Shown: positions 43,400 through 48,593 of the stretch, piece after piece
Layout of the letters: the number at the start of each line of letters is the position of its first letter
Position numbering within the stretch: the first letter of the stretch is position 1
From: Bacteroidia bacterium
GTDB lineage: Bacteria; Bacteroidota; Bacteroidia; UBA4408
Assembly (NCBI GenBank): GCA_020845635.1
Contig: JADLFI010000024.1
Location: forward strand, 1-48,593
Reading direction: 5' to 3'
DNA length: 48,593 bases
Notes under the pieces: model-generated
The model's input: the letters and a program-made list of their open reading frames with translations, nothing else
The model's database searches: none
What the model was told of the DNA's origin: nothing
Made by a program: the position numbers and the translations under genes

Positions 43400-44050
43400 T
43401 TATTTATATATTATTTCAGGTCTTTTCTTTTGGAATTTTTTTATATATTTTTTACTCACATAATAACTTAAATAGGCGGTTCCTGAACCAATAATAGCAC
43501 CGGCCAATATATCGCTTGGATAATGAACCCCCAAGTATAAACGACTATATGCTACACTACCAGCCCATAAATAGGAGGGAACTATAACATACCATTTTGG
43601 GAAAAGTAATGAGAATGAGGTTGCAATATTAAAGGCTGTTGAACTATGCCCTGAAGGAAAAGAAGGAGTACTTTCTATTGTCAAAGGGATAATATCGGGA
43701 TAAGCAATATAGGGTCTTGAACGGTTAAAGCCATATTTTAAGCAATAAGTAGAACCTGTATTTAAAACAACTGCAGCGGCCATACAAATACCTGATAATA
43801 AAAGCGAGGTATCTTTCTTGATAATCCCACCGAGAAGTAGGCTGCCCGGCCCTGCAAGTGTTACAGGATATACACTAAACGAAATACTTTTATTAAAGTT
43901 TTTGTAATGTAAATTCCTTCCTGAAGTAACTTGCCTTAATATATCAATATCAGTAATTTGAGCATAAGTTTTATGACCAAAATTAAGAAAGAAAAAAATT
44001 AAAAAAACTAAATAAGTAATTATTCTTGTTCTTTTATTACCCCTCTGCAA
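43400..44050 (-). CDS. PAP2-type membrane phosphatase
   Basis: The 216-residue protein has an N-terminal hydrophobic segment (about 10-25) and a type 2 phosphatidic acid phosphatase domain. All three signature motifs are visible: K105-YGFNRSRP (motif 1), PSGH at 132-135 (motif 2) and SR-x5-H-x3-D from Ser169 to Asp180 (SRLYLGVHYPSD, motif 3). It may dephosphorylate undecaprenyl diphosphate, phosphatidylglycerol phosphate or lipid A; the substrate is not readable. The start at 44050 lies 31 bases inside the preceding lipoprotein gene in another frame. There is no later start that keeps the N-terminal segment, so the long overlap appears real. Confidence 0.9.
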   Translation of the reverse strand: MQRGNKRTRIITYLVFLIFFFLNFGHKTYAQITDIDILRQVTSGRNLHYKNFNKSISFSVYPVTLAGPGSLLLGGIIKKDTSLLLSGICMAAAVVLNTGSTYCLKYGFNRSRPYIAYPDIIPLTIESTPSFPSGHSSTAFNIATSFSLLFPKWYVIVPSYLWAGSVAYSRLYLGVHYPSDILAGAIIGSGTAYLSYYVSKKYIKKFQKKRPEIIYK

Positions 44051-44475
44051 TTGGTATTTTCTCCTATGTTAATGCGGTCAGATTCTCTAAGGACTTCTTT
44101 AGACTTTTGAATAAAATCTTCAGCAATTTTAGTATCTAAGTTGGCAAAATCAAAACAATAATCTATTTCTCCTTCTCGTCCCCAACGAGCTTCGCTAAAT
44201 GTAACTTTTGTTTTGGTACGAGTTTCATATTCTTTAATAAAGGTATTGTATTTCTCTAAAATATTATAATCAATACCGGCTCCTTTGCTAATAAAAGACA
44301 CTCTAAAACGGTACATTTTTTTATCATTCTGGGTTGTTGAAGTATTACTAACTTTTTGCTCAGTTTGAGGGCTTGAGTTTTCTTGGGTCTTTGCCATTTT
44401 CTTTTTACAAGTACAGGCAGAGGCAAGTATAACAAACGGCATGATGAAGATGAGATGGCGCAATTTCATAAACAC
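44020..44475 (-). CDS. Small lipoprotein of unknown function (151 aa)
   Basis: The lipobox LASAC gives lipidated Cys21 (Cys19 if translation starts at Met3). A Lys/Gln/Ser-rich linker (about 24-52) leads to a compact alpha-beta domain (about 54-151) with FRVSFISKGAGIDYNILEKY and WGREGEIDYCFDF. It is exported to an envelope membrane. No family recognised. It overlaps the PAP2 gene by 31 bases, so the two are co-translated and may share an envelope role. Confidence 0.72.
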   Translation of the reverse strand: MFMKLRHLIFIMPFVILASACTCKKKMAKTQENSSPQTEQKVSNTSTTQNDKKMYRFRVSFISKGAGIDYNILEKYNTFIKEYETRTKTKVTFSEARWGREGEIDYCFDFANLDTKIAEDFIQKSKEVLRESDRINIGENTNCRGVIKEQE

Positions 44476-44563
44476 TAAAATTTTAAAATATTGATGCTAA
44501 AAGTACAAAGTATAATTTGTTTTAAAAAATCTTCAACTCAATAAAAAAATAGAGGGGCAAAAT

Positions 44564-44953
44564 TTATTTATCATTAAACAACTCTTTTGCCTTAAAGCCT
44601 ATCATTAACCAAGCACTAATCAACAAAAGTCCTCCAATAGGTGTAATCGGACCTAAAAATGAGAACTTTATTCCTGTAATGGATTGAGTACTTAATAAAT
44701 ATATACTGAACGAAAAGCAGCATATTCCGGCAATTAATAAATAGGCTATTGGCTTTACAGCTTTTTCAGATTTATAGCTAACTGCCAGTGCAAATAAAAG
44801 CAGGGTGTGGTACATTTGGTATCGCACCCCTTTGTCAAATGCATCTAAAGAGCCTATCTCAAGCATACCTCTAAGTTTGTGGGCTGCCAAAGCACCTAAA
44901 GCCACCGATAAAGCCCCAAAAAGAGATGAAATTAATAAGAGTTTGTTTTTCAT
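44564..44953 (-). CDS. DUF423 (TMEM256-like) membrane protein
   Basis: The 129-residue protein has four membrane segments. The N-terminal pattern GALSVALGALAAHKLR (13-28), then VRYQMYHTLLLFALA (43-57) and GPITPIGGLLLISAW near the C-terminus are the marks of DUF423/TMEM256, a small conserved family of unknown function in the inner membrane. It lies 88 bases before the lipoprotein gene and 46 after the DUF4476 gene on the same strand. Confidence 0.9.
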   Translation of the reverse strand: MKNKLLLISSLFGALSVALGALAAHKLRGMLEIGSLDAFDKGVRYQMYHTLLLFALAVSYKSEKAVKPIAYLLIAGICCFSFSIYLLSTQSITGIKFSFLGPITPIGGLLLISAWLMIGFKAKELFNDK

Positions 44954-44999
44954 ACGAAAGCAGATGCTACCTTTTTAAAATTTACATTTGTATTCTAAA

Positions 45000-45986
45000 T
45001 TACCTTCTGTAACTGCTTATATATCTATTTAAATCAGTAATAGATGATTCAAAATCAAAAACATCATTAACCATATAATAATTACCTACATCATAAGTCC
45101 TCCCATAAGCAAATTTAGCAAAGTCAAGTTTTGTACTTTCAAAATCAAATACACCTAAAATATCTTTAACCTGGGCCGCAGTCATACAGCGCTGACCTAG
45201 TACTTGTTTAGCAATGTCAAATTTGGTACTTTCAAAACTCTTGCTCATAATAGAATTTTTTATGCCATTGTAGTCTTGGTCAGACATAGGGTAAGGACAG
45301 CCTGTTGGACCGCTGTATCCGGGAACAACATGAATATGTTCGGGTTCATGTTCATGTATAACAACTGTTGTTGTTGAGTTTGGCGGTGGTGTTTGATGTA
45401 TATGTGTTGGAGGTACTGAAGTTGTTGTGGTAGTTGAATAGGAAGTTGTAGTTTGAGTAGTTGAAGTTCCTACACCTGTACCGGTAACATTCATATTTAG
45501 CCCAACGCCACCTAATCCTATATTTAAGTTAACATTACTGTTAGGGTCGGTATAGGTAGTGGTAGTAGTAGTAGTGGTACTGGCAGCAGGAACCGGTGTA
45601 GTATGATAAATTACAACATTTTGATTAGGAACAGGTGTAGATGAAGGAGGTAATTGTGCTATTGGTGTAGAACTTATTACGCGTAAAGCCCACTCACCAT
45701 TATTTTTTCTCTTTAAATTATAAGTTACTTCGGCACCCGGTTCAAGATAGAAGTTTTTATCAACTTCACCCAATGATTTATCTTCAAAAATAATCTTTAA
45801 CTTATATTGAGGAGCTACAAGTTCGGTAAGTTTAATGTTAGTTCCCGGTTCGGTGTTTTGAATAACACCATTGAGCACTACTTGGAAACGTTCGCCATTT
45901 TCAGTAAAAATAATTGCATTTGCATTTTGAGCATACAGATTGATGCTTAGTAATATGGCAGTTAAGAGAGTAAATAAATTTTTCAT
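45000..45986 (-). CDS. Secreted DUF4476 protein with Thr-rich linker
   Basis: I chose Met at 45986 because it starts a signal peptide (MKNLFTLLTAILLSINLYAQ); a start 51 bases upstream would add a polar extension. A beta domain (about 20-110) is followed by a low-complexity region rich in Thr, Ser, Pro, Gly and His (about 120-240). The latter has runs such as STTTTTTTTYTDP and a His-rich HEHEPEHIHVV. The last ~90 residues form a DUF4476 domain with three copies of the unit FES-T-K-x-D-x-A-K (FESTKFDIAK, FDFESTKLDFAK, FDFESS). DUF4476 is a Bacteroidota domain of unknown role. Likely periplasmic or surface. Confidence 0.85.
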   Translation of the reverse strand: MKNLFTLLTAILLSINLYAQNANAIIFTENGERFQVVLNGVIQNTEPGTNIKLTELVAPQYKLKIIFEDKSLGEVDKNFYLEPGAEVTYNLKRKNNGEWALRVISSTPIAQLPPSSTPVPNQNVVIYHTTPVPAASTTTTTTTTYTDPNSNVNLNIGLGGVGLNMNVTGTGVGTSTTQTTTSYSTTTTTSVPPTHIHQTPPPNSTTTVVIHEHEPEHIHVVPGYSGPTGCPYPMSDQDYNGIKNSIMSKSFESTKFDIAKQVLGQRCMTAAQVKDILGVFDFESTKLDFAKFAYGRTYDVGNYYMVNDVFDFESSITDLNRYISSYRR

Positions 45987-46045
45987 AATATTATTAATTT
46001 TGGTTGTTATGATGGTTAATTTCAAAAATTGTGCCACTTGAGTAT

Positions 46046-47404
46046 TTAATTGAATAATACGCCATTACAATTGGTACAATTTGTTTCAGGTATTTTGGCA
46101 TTATATTTTATGTTTATGGCCTTTATAAATTCATTGGCCAGTATTCCGTATCCCTTTTGGTTGGGATGATAACCATCTAAACTCAGAAAGCCACCGCTTA
46201 CAAATTCTAAATTAAAATCAGCCCCATTCCACTTAATGCCTTTGTTTACTTTATTAAAAAATAAATTAATATCTGCTAAAGCAAAATCATATTCGTTTGC
46301 CTTTTTAATGATAATTTGGTTGTAACTGTTAATAGCTTCTTCAATAATTTTAACTTCTTTCTCTATTAATGAATACCTATTTCCCATAAAATTTATTACC
46401 AAACCGTATTTGAAGCATTTCATAGAATCTGTTGGCACGCTTAAGGTTATATATTCCCCTTCTTTCATTTTTCGGAATCCACTAGGTTCATCGGAGTCGG
46501 CAACTACAAAGCCATTGTTGCCTGGTGTAAATCGAATATGATCAAAAATAGAGCTCATAGAGTAAAAATCATTTAACGAATCGGCCTGATTTTGGGTTAA
46601 AACAGCGTTGTTCCATTTAATGAGTGTATAATATGGAAAATTTCTAAAATCGGGAATGGTAGCCATAACTCCTTTAACTCCTTGACGTGCATAATACCCA
46701 AGAATATTATCAAGATTCTGCTCAAATTCATTAGGTGTAGGGATAGTTTTGTTATCTCCTCCAACCGATGTATAGTTATAAATATCATCCATCCCCAACC
46801 AACTGATAATAAAAGTAGGACTTTTACTTTTAATATCATCTATTATTGTTGAAACTCCTGGGTTAGATGCTATTCTGTTATAAAACGGGTTTTGGTTATT
46901 TACGCCAAAAGCGAGACCTATAGCCGGATTATTATAATCATTTAATGACACAAAAGGTAAAGACAGGTTGTTATTTTGATTCTTATTTCCTGCATTCAAT
47001 AAACTATGTGCCAGTATATCGCTAATTTTGTTTTTTATAGGGGATAGGGAGGTAATTCCTTTGCAATCGGTTTTATAACCTAGCTTACTGGCATTTACAA
47101 AATTACTTTCCCAAGTTTTAGAATTAAGCCCCACACTTTGGTTTTCGGGAATTAGCATTTGAGAAAAGGTCGGACAGCCAACATACTTTAATTGTTCGGC
47201 AATTAAAGCAGGAATTGAATTTTCTTGTCCTTGGGAATATAAGGCACCATCTTGATAACCGGCCATATAACTGCCACCAATGGCAACTACGCTGTTAAAA
47301 TTTGCCTTGCCGGCATTGGGTTCAAACTCTTGTGGATGAGGAGTACATCCTAACCAAAGAAAAGGAATCAGAAAAATTGCAGATAGAAATTTATGCTTTT
47401 TCAT
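46046..47404 (-). CDS. SGNH/GDSL-type hydrolase lipoprotein
   Basis: I prefer Met at 47404 (MKKHKFLSAIFLIPFLWLGC), with the lipobox FLWLGC giving Cys20. The SGNH fold is suggested by AIGGSYMAGYQDG (block I, probable nucleophile Ser45 in GGS), SWLGMDDIYNY in the middle (block III place) and DGYHPNQKGYGILANEF near the C-terminus (block V, D-x-x-H-P with the catalytic Asp/His). Such proteins are esterases or lipases on the cell surface; the substrate is unknown. It lies 23 bases after the TPR gene stop and 59 before the DUF4476 start, in the same direction. Confidence 0.82.
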   Translation of the reverse strand: MKKHKFLSAIFLIPFLWLGCTPHPQEFEPNAGKANFNSVVAIGGSYMAGYQDGALYSQGQENSIPALIAEQLKYVGCPTFSQMLIPENQSVGLNSKTWESNFVNASKLGYKTDCKGITSLSPIKNKISDILAHSLLNAGNKNQNNNLSLPFVSLNDYNNPAIGLAFGVNNQNPFYNRIASNPGVSTIIDDIKSKSPTFIISWLGMDDIYNYTSVGGDNKTIPTPNEFEQNLDNILGYYARQGVKGVMATIPDFRNFPYYTLIKWNNAVLTQNQADSLNDFYSMSSIFDHIRFTPGNNGFVVADSDEPSGFRKMKEGEYITLSVPTDSMKCFKYGLVINFMGNRYSLIEKEVKIIEEAINSYNQIIIKKANEYDFALADINLFFNKVNKGIKWNGADFNLEFVSGGFLSLDGYHPNQKGYGILANEFIKAINIKYNAKIPETNCTNCNGVLFN

Positions 47405-47427
47405 TCCTGCTATCAAATATGAAATTA

Positions 47428-48593
47428 TTAATTGTTTTTTACTTCATTATTATAGACCGACTCAGAAATATCTCTATCATTTTTCTTATAATAAATTTGT
47501 CCAAAGTTATATTTTATTTTCTTGTATTCATCACCCACATCTCCTTTAACAATTATGGTACGATAAATAATACAGTTTGGTCCTTCTATTTCCTCGTTGG
47601 TTGTACCTTGAGGGTATTTTTTTGCCAGTTCTTTGCGTGGTCCAGTGGCAACCTGGTTGTTATTGGCACTATTGCTGAGCATGTTTTTTTGTCTTTGCTC
47701 TCTGAATTTATCAGCTTGTGACAATGAACGCTTTTGTGCTTCAATTCTTTCTTGGTATTCTAAACGTGCTTTTTCGCGAGCTAAACGTACCCTTTCTTTA
47801 AACTCTCTTTCTCTTTCTTCAGCTTCTTTTTTTCTTCGGGCTATCTCATCAAGCATTGCTTGACGCTTGGCAGCTATTTCTTCTTGTCTTCTAATTTCTT
47901 CTTCTTCAAGTTTGCGAGCATTTTCTATTTTCTGATAGGCTACCGCATTATCATACTCTGTATTTAATGCATCGGTATATAAACTAATCGCATTCGCGAA
48001 CTTCTTTTGATTTAAGGCTAAATCACCGTCAGCAATAGATTTGGTAAATTTGGCTTTCTTTTGAGCCAATTCAATCTCGTCTAATATTTTTTGTACAGCA
48101 TCAATTTTTGATTGAGCCAAAATGTTATCAATATCTAAACTAAGCGCCTCATTATATACTAGTAAGGCTTCGCGATTCCTTTTTTGATTCAGCAAATTAT
48201 CACCCTCAGCAATTTTTTCATCAAATATTTTCTTTCTAAATGCTAATTCTTCTGCTTTTCTTTTTGCCTCTTCGGCTTCTTTTAATTTCTCGGTTTCATT
48301 ATTTTTTAAATTAGCAAGTGGAATATCAGTGCCATTTGCTAAAGCACTTTTAAAATAATCCAAGGCATTGTCGTATTGTTTTGCCTCTACGGCTTTTTCT
48401 CCATTTCTGATTAACTCCTCAAACTCTTTTTTCTTTCTTGCTAATTCGGCAGCAGCCGCAGCTTCTGCCTCCGCTTTAGCTTTAGCATCAGCCTCAGCTT
48501 TTAATCTGGCTTCTTCCTCATCTTTAGCTTTTTGTGCTTGATTAATTCTTTCATTAGCAGTATTGTTATCATAATCAATATTTAATGCAACAT
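47428..48593 (-). CDS. TPR and coiled-coil protein, 5' part outside window
   Basis: The frame is open from the stop at 47428 to the right edge, so the true start lies beyond it; a TTG at 48363 inside the gene is not the start. The visible 388 residues hold at least three TPR-like units of about 75 residues: GEKAVEAKQYDNALDYFKSA, GDNLLNQKRNREALLVYNEA and GDLALNQKKFANAISLYTDA. They are separated by Lys/Glu/Ala-rich coiled coils. A long charged coiled coil (KRQ…EAEEREREFKERV) and a C-terminal domain (PNCIIYRTIIVKGDVGDEYK to the end) follow. This C-terminal domain recurs in Bacteroidota TPR proteins, often exported. The SGNH lipoprotein gene begins 23 bases later. Role unknown. Confidence 0.78.
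   Translation of the reverse strand, partial: VALNIDYDNNTANERINQAQKAKDEEEARLKAEADAKAKAEAEAAAAAELARKKKEFEELIRNGEKAVEAKQYDNALDYFKSALANGTDIPLANLKNNETEKLKEAEEAKRKAEELAFRKKIFDEKIAEGDNLLNQKRNREALLVYNEALSLDIDNILAQSKIDAVQKILDEIELAQKKAKFTKSIADGDLALNQKKFANAISLYTDALNTEYDNAVAYQKIENARKLEEEEIRRQEEIAAKRQAMLDEIARRKKEAEEREREFKERVRLAREKARLEYQERIEAQKRSLSQADKFREQRQKNMLSNSANNNQVATGPRKELAKKYPQGTTNEEIEGPNCIIYRTIIVKGDVGDEYKKIKYNFGQIYYKKNDRDISESVYNNEVKNN

Noticed and set aside
48361-48363. TTG at 48363 as the start of the TPR gene
   Set aside because: The frame is open to the window edge with continuous TPR/coiled-coil sequence upstream of this codon.

Overview
The window is chromosomal DNA from a member of the Bacteroidota (Cytophaga-Flavobacterium-Bacteroides group), by eye about one third G+C. 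The evidence is consistent across the window. There are type IX secretion (T9SS) type proteins, including a C-terminal sorting domain at 27893-30889 and a typical N-terminal repeat motif at 1-216. Lipoproteins, Reg_prop/Y_Y_Y sensors and DUF families are of kinds seen mostly in this phylum (DUF3822, DUF4476, DUF7935-like, DUF4249-like). Promoters are of the TTTG / TAnnTTTG type, and Shine-Dalgarno sequences are largely absent. lpxB shows a lipid A-bearing outer membrane. No rRNA, tRNA, CRISPR array or intact insertion sequence was seen.

Layout, left to right. 1-3155 (-): truncated T9SS-type secreted protein, a conserved protein of unknown function, a methylmalonyl-CoA mutase large subunit and a membrane-anchored DUF7935-like protein. 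3389-7057: a MORN-like secreted protein (+), then a minus-strand set of MORN-repeat protein, mnmA and a lipoprotein. 7239-9133 (+): upp, a small membrane protein, and a TerB/DnaJ-like gene broken by an in-frame TAA. 9340-14915 (+): rplU-rpmA with promoter and terminator, ispE, a methyltransferase, a ZIP transporter, DUF3822-rsmD-coaD and a YceI-like protein. 14960-22902 (-): the most unusual block, a TPR-caspase protein, a beta-propeller/PP2C phosphatase receptor 2 bases later, an uncharacterised FMN-barrel-like protein with a cysteine cluster, and a small secreted protein whose reading frame continues past a TGA. 23090-26468 (-): surE, a small membrane gene, lpxB and a SpoIID-like gene with overlapping or abutting ends. 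26783-34013 (+): M42 peptidase, subtilisin-like T9SS protease, RluA-type pseudouridine synthase, M28 peptidase and a lipoprotein. 34187-36088: dnaK with a sigma54-like promoter and a terminator. 36253-41651 (+): a glycan cluster (two GT4 glycosyltransferases, a Wzy/ligase-like membrane protein, an AsnB-type amidotransferase). 41840-42889: a cyclophilin-FKBP fusion. 42890-43399: non-coding or decayed. 43400-48593 (-): PAP2 phosphatase, lipoprotein, DUF423, DUF4476, SGNH-hydrolase lipoprotein and a TPR/coiled-coil protein that runs off the right edge.

Most of the window is housekeeping: ribosome and tRNA modification, CoA, isoprenoid and lipid A synthesis, and protein folding. This is mixed with envelope and secreted proteins. 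The best candidates for undescribed biology are the 15-23 kb operon and the uncharacterised 602-residue family inside it. Secondary points are the dual-family immunophilin, the sigma54-like dnaK promoter and two genes interrupted by single in-frame stops.
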